From Oxalobacteraceae bacterium OTU3CAMAD1 (GTDB lineage: Bacteria; Pseudomonadota; Gammaproteobacteria; Burkholderiales; Burkholderiaceae_D), in NCBI GenBank assembly GCA_024123915.1, contig CP099650.1:1488001-1552000 (forward strand): a stretch of DNA of 64,000 nucleotides. The letters run 5' to 3'. Shown piece by piece: positions 36,722 through 45,259 of the stretch. A program made the position numbers and the translations under genes. Below the pieces are notes generated by a model, which was not told the origin of the DNA, did no database searches, and saw only the letters and a program-made list of their open reading frames with translations. Numbering within the stretch: position 1 is the first letter of the stretch; every line of letters starts with the position of its first letter.

Positions 36722-38020
36722 ATGAGCAAGTCTCAACCGGGATCGTCCAAGACCAACAAGCCGTCCACGGTGTTGTTCGCCAGCTTGATCGGCACCACCA
36801 TCGAATTCTTCGATTTCTACATCTACGCCACCGCCGCCGTGCTGGTGTTCCCCAAGCTGTTCTTCCCCGCCAGCGATCCGGCCGCCGCCACCTTGCAGTC
36901 GCTGGCCACGTTTGCCATCGCCTTCTTCGCGCGTCCGGTCGGCTCGGCCGTGTTCGGTCACTTCGGCGACCGCGTCGGCCGCAAGGCGACCCTGGTCGCG
37001 GCGCTATTGATGATGGGGATCTCGACCGTCGTGATCGGCATGCTGCCGACCTACGCGCAGATCGGCACGCTGGCGCCGGCGCTGCTGGCGCTGTGCCGCT
37101 TCGGCCAGGGCCTCGGCCTGGGCGGCGAGTGGGGCGGCGCGGTGCTGCTGGCGACCGAGAACGCGCCGCCGGGCAAGCGCGCCTGGTACGGCATGTTCCC
37201 GCAGCTGGGCGCGCCGATCGGCTTCTTCCTGTCGGGCGGCATTTTCCTGTTGCTGAGCGAAGTGCTGACCGACGCCGAGTTCTTCAGCTACGGCTGGCGC
37301 ATCCCGTTCCTGGCCAGCTCGCTGCTGGTGATTGTCGGCCTGTATATCCGCCTGAAAATCCATGAAACGCCGGACTTCCAGAAGGTGCTCGACAAGAACG
37401 AGCGCGTCAAGGTGCCGGTGGTGACCGTGTTCCGCGACCATACCCGCGTGCTGGTGCTGGGCACCTTGATCGCGCTGGCCACCTTCGTGCTGTTCTACCT
37501 GATGACGGTGTTCGCGCTCAGCTGGGGCACCACCGCGCTCAAATTCACGCGCAAGGACTTCCTGATCCAGCAATTGATCGCCGTGCTGTTCTTCGGCTTG
37601 ACGATCCCGGTCGCCGCGCTATGGGCCGACCGCTACGGCCGCCGCACGACCCTGATCTGGGTCTCGGCCGCGATCGCCGTGTTCGGACTGGCGCTGGCGC
37701 CGCTGTTCGGCTCCGGCAGCCTGGTCCAGATCACCGTGTTCCTGTCGCTCGGCCTGGCGCTGATGGGCATGACCTATGGCCCGCTGGGCACCATCCTGTC
37801 CGAACTGTTCCCGCCGGAGGTGCGCTACACCGGCGCCTCGCTGACGTTCAACCTGGCCGGCATCCTCGGCGCCTCGCTGGCGCCGTACATCGCCACCTGG
37901 CTGGCGACCAATTACGGCTTGCAGTACGTCGGCTATTATTTGTCGGGCGCGGCGGTGATCAGCCTGGTCGCGCTGCTGCTGGTCAAAACCGGAGACGCAC
38001 GCACCGCGCAGGCGGCCTGA
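36722..38020 (+). CDS. MFS transporter, metabolite:H+ symporter (MHS) family
   Basis: The ATG at 36722 is preferred, with AGGAG eight bases upstream. The 432-aa product has twelve hydrophobic segments and the MHS-type N-terminal signature SLIGTTIEFFDFYIYATAA, then the loop 2-3 motif GHFGDRVGRKATL and GLGLGGEWGGAVLL. Family members (KgtP, ProP, citrate, shikimate) carry carboxylates or osmolytes with protons. The substrate is not evident. It stands alone between the thioredoxin gene and a second MFS gene. Confidence 0.88.
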   Translation: MSKSQPGSSKTNKPSTVLFASLIGTTIEFFDFYIYATAAVLVFPKLFFPASDPAAATLQSLATFAIAFFARPVGSAVFGHFGDRVGRKATLVAALLMMGISTVVIGMLPTYAQIGTLAPALLALCRFGQGLGLGGEWGGAVLLATENAPPGKRAWYGMFPQLGAPIGFFLSGGIFLLLSEVLTDAEFFSYGWRIPFLASSLLVIVGLYIRLKIHETPDFQKVLDKNERVKVPVVTVFRDHTRVLVLGTLIALATFVLFYLMTVFALSWGTTALKFTRKDFLIQQLIAVLFFGLTIPVAALWADRYGRRTTLIWVSAAIAVFGLALAPLFGSGSLVQITVFLSLGLALMGMTYGPLGTILSELFPPEVRYTGASLTFNLAGILGASLAPYIATWLATNYGLQYVGYYLSGAAVISLVALLLVKTGDARTAQAA

Positions 38021-38032
38021 GGTCGTCCTACA

Positions 38033-38055
38033 ACGCTGCCCTGCCGGGGCAGCGT
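38033..38055 (+). terminator. Hairpin after the MHS-family transporter gene
   Basis: ACGCTGCCC and GGGCAGCGT form a perfect 9-bp stem around a five-base loop, twelve bases after the stop codon. No T run follows, so termination may be partial or Rho-dependent. Confidence 0.55.
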
Positions 38056-38124
38056 GAATCAATCATCTTCCTGCGCGTTGCCGTGTCAAACGGCTTATCT
38101 TTGTGCTTGCTTATCAAGTTTTAT

Positions 38125-38146
38125 AGTTGTACGATGACATACGACT
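38125..38146. promoter_or_regulatory. Imperfect palindrome upstream of the second MFS gene, candidate operator
   Basis: AGTTGTACG-ATGA-CATACGACT has seven of nine bases symmetric about a four-base centre. Its length and half-site spacing suit a dimeric GntR- or LacI-type regulator. It lies 59 bases before the transporter start codon. The LacI gene downstream is one candidate to bind it. Confidence 0.4.
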
Positions 38147-38204
38147 AAGGTGATCTCGTGGAGACCGAGAGATCATCACCAAAAACCAAAACATAAGTGA
38201 TGCC

Positions 38205-39608
38205 ATGAACCTGAGCGAGCCAGTAACTCCGCATGCGGTGGGCCAATCCGTCGGTAAATACCGATGGACCATCTGTGCACTGTTGTTTTTTGCCACCACC
38301 GTCAACTACCTGGACCGCCAGGTACTGAGCCTGCTGGCCCCGGACCTGTCCAAGGAATTCGGCTGGACCAACACCGACTACGCCAACATCGCCGCCGCCT
38401 TCCAGTTCGTCTACGCGATCTCGATGCTGTTCGCCGGCCGCGTGGTCGACAAGATCGGCACCAAGGCCGCCTACGTGCTGGCCATCGTCATCTGGTCGCT
38501 GGGCGCCATCCTGCACGCGTTCTCGGTGCCGATGGGCGAGGGCGCGGCCGTCATCGGCGCCGCCTTCGGCGTGGTGCTGGTGCCGTCGATCATCGGCTTC
38601 ATGATCTCGCGCGCGGTGCTGGCGGTCGGCGAGGCCGGCAACTTCCCGGCCGCGATCAAGGCCACCGCCGAATACTTCCCGAAGAAGGAACGCTCCTTCG
38701 CCACCGGCATCTTCAACTCCGGCGCCAACGTCGGCGCCATCCTGGCGCCGATCACGGTGCCGCTGATCGCCGCCGCGTGGGGCTGGCAGTCGGCCTTCGT
38801 CATCATCGGCGCGCTGGGCTTCCTGTGGATGGCGGTGTGGCTGTGGCTGTATGAAAAGCCGGAGCAGCAAAAGCGCCTGTCCAAGGCCGAGCTGGCCTAC
38901 ATCCGCAGCGATTCGGTGCAGCCGGTCGAGAAAACCGAAGAAGCGTCGGCCGCCGCCGCCAAAAAAGTATCGTGGTTCCAGCTGCTCAAATACCGCCAGA
39001 CCTGGGCCTTCGCCTTCGGTAAATTCATGACCGACGGCGTCTGGTGGTTCTTCCTGTTCTGGCTGCCGACCTACCTGTCGGCGCAATACGGCATGAAGGG
39101 CGACGCCATCATCGTGCCGCTGGCCGTGTTGTACAGCATGACGATGATCGGCTCGATCGGCGGCGGCTGGTTCCCCAGCTACTTCATGTCGCGCGGCTAC
39201 GCGCCGTACGACGGCCGCATGAAAGCCATGCTGGTGATCGCCTTCTTCCCGCTGGTGGTGCTGCTGGCGCAACCGCTCGGCGCGATCAGCTTCTGGGTGC
39301 CGGTGCTGCTGATCGGCGTGGGCGCCTCGGCGCACCAGGCCTGGTCGGCCAACATCTTCACCACCGTGTCGGACATGTTCCCGCAAAAATCGGTGGCCTC
39401 GGTGATCGGCATCGGCGGCATGGCCGGCGGCATCGGCGGCGTGGCGCTGACCAAGTTGGGAGGCTGGGTGTTCGACTACTACAAATCGGTCAACGACATC
39501 CGCACCGGCTACATGATCATGTTCGGCATCTGCGCGCTGGCCTACCTGGTGGCGTGGTGCGTGATGAAGGCGCTGGTGCCGCGCCACAAGGAAATCACCG
39601 ACCTGTAA
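38205..39608 (+). CDS. MFS transporter of the anion:cation symporter family, possible hexuronate transporter
   Basis: The 467-aa membrane protein has twelve predicted helices and the ACS-family hallmark VNYLDRQVLSLLAPDL in helix 1, with FAGRVVDKIGTK in the first loop. The long central loop (QPVEKTEEASAAAAKK) is typical. ExuT-like hexuronate and sugar-acid transporters share this pattern. The galacturonate-releasing GH105 encoded at 50570 makes a uronate substrate plausible, but the assignment is inferred. A LacI regulator follows in the same direction. Confidence 0.85.
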   Translation: MNLSEPVTPHAVGQSVGKYRWTICALLFFATTVNYLDRQVLSLLAPDLSKEFGWTNTDYANIAAAFQFVYAISMLFAGRVVDKIGTKAAYVLAIVIWSLGAILHAFSVPMGEGAAVIGAAFGVVLVPSIIGFMISRAVLAVGEAGNFPAAIKATAEYFPKKERSFATGIFNSGANVGAILAPITVPLIAAAWGWQSAFVIIGALGFLWMAVWLWLYEKPEQQKRLSKAELAYIRSDSVQPVEKTEEASAAAAKKVSWFQLLKYRQTWAFAFGKFMTDGVWWFFLFWLPTYLSAQYGMKGDAIIVPLAVLYSMTMIGSIGGGWFPSYFMSRGYAPYDGRMKAMLVIAFFPLVVLLAQPLGAISFWVPVLLIGVGASAHQAWSANIFTTVSDMFPQKSVASVIGIGGMAGGIGGVALTKLGGWVFDYYKSVNDIRTGYMIMFGICALAYLVAWCVMKALVPRHKEITDL

Positions 39609-39717
39609 GCGGGCCGGACAGGACTGCGCCGGCTCCCCGCCGGCGCCGTTGATCGGGAGGGCGGGGGCGCGTGCTAATATCCCCGCTTTGGCGCCGCGCC
39701 AACCCCACAGCCCGATC

Positions 39718-40710
39718 ATGAAAAAAAATGTAGCAACCATCCGCGACGTCGCGGCGGCGGCCGGTGTCTCGACGGCCACCGTCTCCAAGTTCGTCAACGG
39801 CGCGCAGCGCTTCTCGCCGGCGGTGGAGGCGACCATCAAGGAAGTCATCGCGCGGCTGGGCTACCGTTCCAATCCATTGGCGCAATCGATGATCACCGGC
39901 CGCACCAAGAGCATCGGCCTGTCGGTGCTGGACGTCGGCAATCCCCATTTCACCAGCATCGTCAAGGGCGCCAACCGGGTCGCGCTGGCGCACGGCTACA
40001 CCCTGCTGCTGGTCGACACCGAGGAAAATCCCGACCGCGAGCGGCCGTTGCTGGAAGCGCTGAGCCGCCGCGTGGACGGCCTGATCATCTTTTCGCGCAT
40101 GCTCGAATCGGAAATGGACTGGGTCATGGACCTGGGCAAGCCGCTGGTGTATTTCGGCCGGCCGGCGCGGCTGAACCTGCCGTGGGTCGGCAGCGACGAC
40201 CATCGCGGCGCCGGCATGCTGGTGCGCCACCTGGTCTCGCTGGGGCATAAGCGCATCGCCTACCTGAGTTTCCCGCGCTCGCGCCGCGATGAGGACCGGC
40301 TGGGCGCGATCCGCGAATGCCTGAAGGGCTACGGGCAGGAATTGACGGTCTACGAAGGCAGCGCGCCGACGTCGGCGGAAGGCGAGCGGCTGTGCTCGGC
40401 CATCATGCTGGGAGCCGAGCACCCGGACGCCTTGATCTGCTACAACGACCTGATCGCGCTCGGCTTCATGAAGGCCGCGCAAACGCTGGGCTTCAACCTG
40501 CCGGCCGACATCTCGGTGGCCGGCTTCGACAACATCCAGTACGGGCAATACACGTCGCCGGCGCTGACGACGGTCGACCTGCAGAGCGAGCGCATGGGCG
40601 TCGCCGCGATGGAAAAGCTGATCGCCGCCATCGACGGCAAGCCGCTGTCGGACACCACGATGATCGAACCGCAACTGGTGCTGCGCACCTCGGTCGCCAA
40701 GCGCAATTAA
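39718..40710 (+). CDS. LacI-family transcriptional regulator
   Basis: The start at 39718 gives a 330-aa product whose N terminus is a LacI helix-turn-helix (ATIRDVAAAAGVSTATVSKFVNG). The periplasmic-binding-protein-like effector domain follows (TKSIGLSVLDVGNPHF, DGLIIFSRM, HKRIAYLSFP, DISVAGFDNIQYGQYTSPALTTVD). LacI proteins usually repress adjacent sugar genes until an inducer binds. Its nearest target is the MFS gene 109 bases upstream, or the convergent hydroxyproline operon that ends six bases away. No strong ribosome site is visible. Confidence 0.9.
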   Translation: MKKNVATIRDVAAAAGVSTATVSKFVNGAQRFSPAVEATIKEVIARLGYRSNPLAQSMITGRTKSIGLSVLDVGNPHFTSIVKGANRVALAHGYTLLLVDTEENPDRERPLLEALSRRVDGLIIFSRMLESEMDWVMDLGKPLVYFGRPARLNLPWVGSDDHRGAGMLVRHLVSLGHKRIAYLSFPRSRRDEDRLGAIRECLKGYGQELTVYEGSAPTSAEGERLCSAIMLGAEHPDALICYNDLIALGFMKAAQTLGFNLPADISVAGFDNIQYGQYTSPALTTVDLQSERMGVAAMEKLIAAIDGKPLSDTTMIEPQLVLRTSVAKRN

Positions 40711-40715
40711 CTGTG

Positions 40716-41984
40716 TCAGGCGATGATGGTGTCGATGCGCGCCGGCGAGATCGGCATGCGCACCGCGTCGGGACGCCAGCCGTACAGCACTTCGGTGGCG
40801 CCGCCGCAGATGCGGCCCTGGCACGGCCCCATGCCGCAGCGCGTTTGCAGCTTGGCGCAGCGCCAGGTGGTGTGCGTGCGCAGTTCCCCGTGGCAGACGT
40901 CCTCGCAGCGGCAGACGATGGTGTCGTCGCCGGCCAGGGTGGCCAGTTCCGGCCGCAGCGCGAAGGCGCGCGCCAGCCCGGCGGCGAATTTGCGCCAGCG
41001 CGCGCGTTGGCCGAAATCGGCGTGTGTCGGCACGATCTGGCCGGTGGCCGACAGGCCGGCGATGCGGCCCTCCACCAGCGCCAGGTCGACTCCGCCCACG
41101 CCCGTGCCTTCGCCGGCGCAGTAGATGCCGGGCACCGAGGTTTGCTGCCAGTGGTCCGCTTCGACCACCGTCGCCGTCCCGGCACCGCCGCTGGCGGTGG
41201 CGCAGCCGAGCGCCTGCGCCAGTTCCACGTTCGGTATCAGCCCGTAGCCGCAGGCCAGGTAGTCGCATTGCAGCGTCTCCAGTCCGCGGCCCTTGCCGCG
41301 CTGGACCAGCACCGATTGCAGCGTGCCGTCGCCGTGCGCCGCGCGCACGTAGCTGTCGCGCAGATAGGGCACGTCCTTGAGTTGCGCGGCCAGCCGCAGC
41401 GCCTGCGCGATCTTGGACGGCGTCGCCAGCAGGCCGGCGGCAAAGCGCGCCATCGCCGGCGTCGCCGCCTGCTCGATGATGGCGACGATGTGCGCGCCCT
41501 TGAGCTTGAGCGTGGCCGCCACCGCCAGCAGCAGCGGGCCGCTGCCGGCCACCACCACCCGCTTGCCGCGCAGCGGATAGCCGCCCTTGGCCAGCGCCTG
41601 CAGGCCGCCGGCGCCGGTCACGCCGGGCAGGGTCCAGCCGGGAAAGGGCAGCAGCAGTTCGCGCGCGCCCGTCGCCAGGATCAGATGCCCGAAGCGCAGC
41701 GTGTCCGACGCCGCCGCCGTTTGCACCCGCAGTTGTCCGGGCTCCGGCGAATACAGCACCCGCGTTTGCGGCAGGAAGGTGACGTTGGGCGCGTCGCGCA
41801 GCGTGTTCCACAGCGATTGCGCGCGCGGGTCTGTTTGTTGATCGGGGCCGCCGCGCCAGATCTGGCCTCCGGCCAGCGGATTGTCGTCGACGATGCCGAC
41901 CTTCACGCCGCCGGCGCAGGCGGCATGCGCCGCCGCCAGTCCGGCCGGGCCGGCGCCGATCACGAGGACGTCGTAGTAGCTCAT
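40716..41984 (-). CDS. FAD-dependent oxidoreductase with BFD-like [2Fe-2S] domain (D-hydroxyproline dehydrogenase subunit)
   Basis: From the ATG at 41984 the 422-aa protein begins with a dinucleotide-binding fold (YYDVLVIGAGPAGLAAAHAA). It ends with a BFD-type cluster region (CRCEDVCHGE and CGMGPCQGRIC). It overlaps the upstream ferredoxin-like gene by four bases. This architecture is that of the alpha subunit of HcnABC/D-hydroxyproline dehydrogenase-type enzymes, in which three subunits oxidise a D-amino acid and pass electrons to the respiratory chain. Context with a hydroxyproline epimerase supports D-hydroxyproline as substrate. Confidence 0.85.
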   Translation of the reverse strand: MSYYDVLVIGAGPAGLAAAHAACAGGVKVGIVDDNPLAGGQIWRGGPDQQTDPRAQSLWNTLRDAPNVTFLPQTRVLYSPEPGQLRVQTAAASDTLRFGHLILATGARELLLPFPGWTLPGVTGAGGLQALAKGGYPLRGKRVVVAGSGPLLLAVAATLKLKGAHIVAIIEQAATPAMARFAAGLLATPSKIAQALRLAAQLKDVPYLRDSYVRAAHGDGTLQSVLVQRGKGRGLETLQCDYLACGYGLIPNVELAQALGCATASGGAGTATVVEADHWQQTSVPGIYCAGEGTGVGGVDLALVEGRIAGLSATGQIVPTHADFGQRARWRKFAAGLARAFALRPELATLAGDDTIVCRCEDVCHGELRTHTTWRCAKLQTRCGMGPCQGRICGGATEVLYGWRPDAVRMPISPARIDTIIA

Positions 41985-42295
41985 GCCGCGCGCTCCAGCG
42001 CGCCGGTCTGCACATGCATGCCGTCGGCGCACAGGGTCTGGCACGAGAGCTGGTGCGGCCTGCCGTCGATGGTCACGCGGCATTCCTGGCACACGCCCAT
42101 GCCGCACAACGGGGCGCGCGCGGCGCCGCCGACCGAGCGCCGCGTGACGATGCTGCCGGCCATGGCGATGGCGGCGGCCACGCTGACGCCGGGCGCCACG
42201 GTGATGGCGCGGGCATTGATGCTGAGGGTGAGGCTATCGCCCTTGTCGCCGTTGGCGCGGTTGTTGGCAAAAGTGTGGGCGGCGAATTCAAACAT
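41981..42295 (-). CDS. [2Fe-2S]-binding small subunit of the D-hydroxyproline dehydrogenase
   Basis: The 104-aa protein is HcnA-like, with plant-type ferredoxin ligands Cys64, Cys69, Cys72 and Cys85 in CGMGVCQEC and LSC. It shares eight bases with the flavin oxidase gene upstream and four with the FAD subunit downstream. It presumably conducts electrons between the two flavin subunits. The first 20 residues are rich in Asn/Ala and not conserved-looking. Confidence 0.85.
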   Translation of the reverse strand: MFEFAAHTFANNRANGDKGDSLTLSINARAITVAPGVSVAAAIAMAGSIVTRRSVGGAARAPLCGMGVCQECRVTIDGRPHQLSCQTLCADGMHVQTGALERAA

Positions 42296-43394
42296 GGAAG
42301 CGGCGGGGCAGGTAGGGATTGATGGAAATGCGCGTGCTCTCGCCCTGCATCTGGCCGGCCAGCAGCTGCGCCGTCGCCAGCGAGGTGGTGATGCCCAGGC
42401 CTTCGTGGCCGGTGGCGAGCCACAGGCCGCGCCGCGCCGGGTGCGGTCCGATCAAGGGCAGGCCGTCGGGCGTGGCGGCGCGCAGGCCGGTCCAGCAGCG
42501 CAGCACGTTGAGCTGCGCCAGCGCCGGGGTGAAGGTGGTGGCGTGCCTGAGCATCCGTTGCAGCATGGCCGGCTCCACCGCCGTATCGATTGTGTCGAAC
42601 TGGCGGGAGGAGCCGATCAAGACTTGTCCGGTGGGACGGGGCTGCAAATTGAACGCGACCGAATCGCCGCTGGCGGCATGGGCGCTTTTGATATAACCCA
42701 GCTCCACCAGCTGATGCCGGACAAAGCCGGGATAGCGGTCGGTGATGGCGATGTGTCCTTTTTTCGGCTGCACCGGCAGCTCCGGCAGCAGCGCCGACGA
42801 GCGCGAACCGGCGGCCAGCACGATGTGCTGCGCCTGGTGGCGCGTGCCGTCGGCCAGCACCACGCCGTGGTCCTCGATGGCGGTGACGGCGGCGCGCTTG
42901 GTGATGGCGCCGCGCCGCATCGCGCGGTCGAGCAGGATGCGGGCGCTCTTGGGCGGGTAGACCAGGCCGTCGCCCTTGACCAGCAGGCCGCCGGCCAGGC
43001 CGGCGCGCAGCTGCGGCTCGCGCGCGTACAGCGCCGCCGGCGACAGCAGCTCGCAGGTGACGCCGTAGGCCGACAGCGTCTGCGCCTTGACGCGCGCGGC
43101 GTCCATTTCCTCTTCATCGGCGGCGACCCAGATGGTGCCGCAGCCGCTGTATTCGTGGCGCTGCGGGCGCTCGCCCACCAGATCGTTCCACAACGCGACC
43201 GAATACGCCGACAGCGCCAGTTCGGCCGCGTTGTCGTCCATGACCACCAGGTGGCCCATGCCGGCCGCCGTGGCGCCGCCGCCGGCGATATCCTGCTCGA
43301 TGACCGCCACCCGCAGTCCGCGCTCGCTGAGCGCGTCCGCACAGGCGGCGCCGACGATGCCGGCGCCGACGACGATCACGTCGGTGTTGTTCAC
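42288..43394 (-). CDS. DAO-family FAD oxidoreductase, catalytic subunit of D-hydroxyproline dehydrogenase
   Basis: The 368-aa product from the GTG at 43394 begins with the Rossmann motif [18 protein letters not shown] and ends with the DAO-type [23 protein letters not shown]. The GTG overlaps the epimerase stop as GTGA, the coupling seen at rfbCD. An ATG at 43406 is the alternative start and would add four residues. The fold is that of glycine oxidase/sarcosine oxidase-beta. With the two neighbouring subunits it should oxidise cis-4-hydroxy-D-proline to 1-pyrroline-4-hydroxy-2-carboxylate. Confidence 0.85.
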   Translation of the reverse strand: MNNTDVIVVGAGIVGAACADALSERGLRVAVIEQDIAGGGATAAGMGHLVVMDDNAAELALSAYSVALWNDLVGERPQRHEYSGCGTIWVAADEEEMDAARVKAQTLSAYGVTCELLSPAALYAREPQLRAGLAGGLLVKGDGLVYPPKSARILLDRAMRRGAITKRAAVTAIEDHGVVLADGTRHQAQHIVLAAGSRSSALLPELPVQPKKGHIAITDRYPGFVRHQLVELGYIKSAHAASGDSVAFNLQPRPTGQVLIGSSRQFDTIDTAVEPAMLQRMLRHATTFTPALAQLNVLRCWTGLRAATPDGLPLIGPHPARRGLWLATGHEGLGITTSLATAQLLAGQMQGESTRISINPYLPRRFHV

Positions 43395-44323
43395 CTGATG
43401 CCCCATTGGAAGGGATCGGTCGGGTCGAGGATCAGCCATGCCTGGGCGTTGACCCACGCCTTGCCGCGGATGCTGGGGACCAGCTGCTCGCCGCGATAGC
43501 GGTAGGACGCCTCGAACACGCTGCCGATGACGCTTTCCTGCTTCCACAGCGCGCCCTCGGCCAGTTTGCCGTCGGCCGCCAGGCAGGCCAGCTTGGCGCT
43601 GGTGCCGGTCCCGCACGGCGAGCGGTCGTAGGCCTTGCCCGGGCATAGCACGAAGCTTTGGCTGTCGGCGCCGGTGCGCGATGGCGCGAACAATTCGATG
43701 TGGTCGATCAGCGCGCCGCCGTCGCCGGTGACGCCGTCCCGCTGCAGCGCCGCGCCGACGGCAACGCTGTAGGTGGTCAGCGCCTCGACGTTGGCGACGT
43801 TCAGTTCCAGCCCATGGTCGGCGACCAGGAAGAACCAGTTGCCGCCGTAGGCGACGTCGCCGGTGACCGCGCCGTAGCCCGGCACGTCCACGCTGACTTG
43901 TGCGCGGCTGCGGTAGGAGGCGACATTGTCGACGGTGACGCTGCCATCTTCATGCAGCTCGGCCTCCACCACGCCGACCGGGGTGTCGATGCGGTGGCGG
44001 CCCGGCCCGATGCGGCCCATGAAGGCCAGCGAGGCCACCAGGCCGATGGTGCCGTGGCCGCACATGCCCAGGTAGCCGACGTTGTTGAAGAAGATGACGC
44101 CGGCCGCGCAATCGGCGGCGTGCGGCTCGCACAACAACGCGCCGACCAGGACGTCGGAGCCGCGCGGCTCGCACACGACGGCCGAGCGGAAGGTGTCGTG
44201 TTCGCGTTTGAGCAGCGCCAGGCGCTCGTCCAGGGGACCTTTGCCCAGATCCGGGCCGCCCTCGGTGACCAGCCGGGTAGGCTCGCCGCCGGTATGGGAG
44301 TCGATGATGGTGATGGTTTTCAT
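43391..44323 (-). CDS. hypE: 4-hydroxyproline 2-epimerase
   Basis: This proline-racemase-family enzyme has 310 aa and both catalytic cysteines: Cys88 in GMCGHGTIG and Cys237 in [10 protein letters not shown]. Both are needed for two-base racemisation; hydroxyproline dehydratases replace the second or first residue. DRSPCGTG and the early [10 protein letters not shown] loop are family signatures. It converts trans-4-hydroxy-L-proline to cis-4-hydroxy-D-proline. It is the first gene of the minus-strand operon and is divergent from the PAS-AraC regulator 123 bases away. Confidence 0.93.
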   Translation of the reverse strand: MKTITIIDSHTGGEPTRLVTEGGPDLGKGPLDERLALLKREHDTFRSAVVCEPRGSDVLVGALLCEPHAADCAAGVIFFNNVGYLGMCGHGTIGLVASLAFMGRIGPGRHRIDTPVGVVEAELHEDGSVTVDNVASYRSRAQVSVDVPGYGAVTGDVAYGGNWFFLVADHGLELNVANVEALTTYSVAVGAALQRDGVTGDGGALIDHIELFAPSRTGADSQSFVLCPGKAYDRSPCGTGTSAKLACLAADGKLAEGALWKQESVIGSVFEASYRYRGEQLVPSIRGKAWVNAQAWLILDPTDPFQWGIR

Positions 44324-44446
44324 GCTCGAATCTTAGTCTTCCCGGGGTGAGCTGTCTTGCACCGCCTGCGCACGTTAAATGACGAAATCGGCACAATCTC
44401 AAAAAAACAGCAGACTGCGGAACGGACCGCTGGCACAATCGCAAAC

Positions 44447-45259
44447 ATGGACAATTCCTCCCTCCCCGACGACCCCGCCCGCCGCGCGCTGGGCGCAGGC
44501 ATAGCCGATCCGTTCTTCGCCGAGGCGCTTTTCGACGCGCTGCCGGACGTGGTTTTTTTTGTCAAGGATGTGCAGGGAAGGTATGTGGTGGTCAATCAGA
44601 CCTTGGTGCAGCGATGCGGCCGCCGGCACAAATCGGCGCTGATCGGACGCACTCCGGCCGAGGTGTTCGCCCATCCCTTCGGCCAGTCCTATGTGGCGCA
44701 GGACATGGCGGTGCTCGCCGGGGGCCACGACATCGAGGACCAGCTGGAGCTGCATTTGTATCCCAGCCGCGATCCCGGCTGGTGCCTGACGCGCAAGACG
44801 GCGCTGCGCGACGGCGACGGCCGCATCGTCGGCCTGACCGGCGTCTCGCGCGACCTGGCGATGGCGGACAAGAAGAATCCCGCCTACCGCAAGGTGGCGG
44901 CGGCGGTGAACCTGATACAGGAGCAGTTCGGCCAGCCGCTGCATCTGGCCGAATTGGCGCGCACGGCGAATATGTCGGTGGCGCAGATCGAGCGCTATTT
45001 CCTGCGCATCTTCCACCTGACGCCGAGGCAGATGATCATCCAGACCCGCGTCGAGGCGGCGTCGCGCATGCTGGGCGGAGGCGCCAGCGTGGCCGAAATC
45101 GCCCAGGCCTGCGGCTACGGCGACCATTCGGCCTTCACGCGCCAGTTCAAGGCCACCACCGGCGTCACCCCGTCCCAGTACCGCCAGCTGGCGGGCAAAG
45201 CCCCCGGCCAACCAGCCGTCCATCCGGCCGGCCCGCCGGCGGCGGCGGCGTTCAGGTGA
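44447..45259 (+). CDS. AraC-family regulator with N-terminal PAS domain
   Basis: From the ATG at 44447 the 270-aa product has a PAS-like sensory domain (about residues 20-140: DALPDVVFFVKDVQGRYVVVN, GRTPAEVFAHPFG). A C-terminal AraC double helix-turn-helix follows (about 155-250: NLIQEQFGQPLHLAELARTANMS and IAQACGYGDHSAFTRQFKATTG). The fusion of PAS with AraC resembles regulators found beside hydroxyproline genes. Divergent placement next to hypE makes it the likely activator of that operon. Its end overlaps the convergent diguanylate cyclase gene by eight bases. Confidence 0.9.
   Translation: MDNSSLPDDPARRALGAGIADPFFAEALFDALPDVVFFVKDVQGRYVVVNQTLVQRCGRRHKSALIGRTPAEVFAHPFGQSYVAQDMAVLAGGHDIEDQLELHLYPSRDPGWCLTRKTALRDGDGRIVGLTGVSRDLAMADKKNPAYRKVAAAVNLIQEQFGQPLHLAELARTANMSVAQIERYFLRIFHLTPRQMIIQTRVEAASRMLGGGASVAEIAQACGYGDHSAFTRQFKATTGVTPSQYRQLAGKAPGQPAVHPAGPPAAAAFR

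Noticed and set aside
40317..43499. 1060-aa plus-strand open frame antisense to the hydroxyproline dehydrogenase genes
   Set aside because: Extreme Arg/Gln/Ala bias and no domain; the minus-strand genes show correct catalytic motifs and coupled starts.
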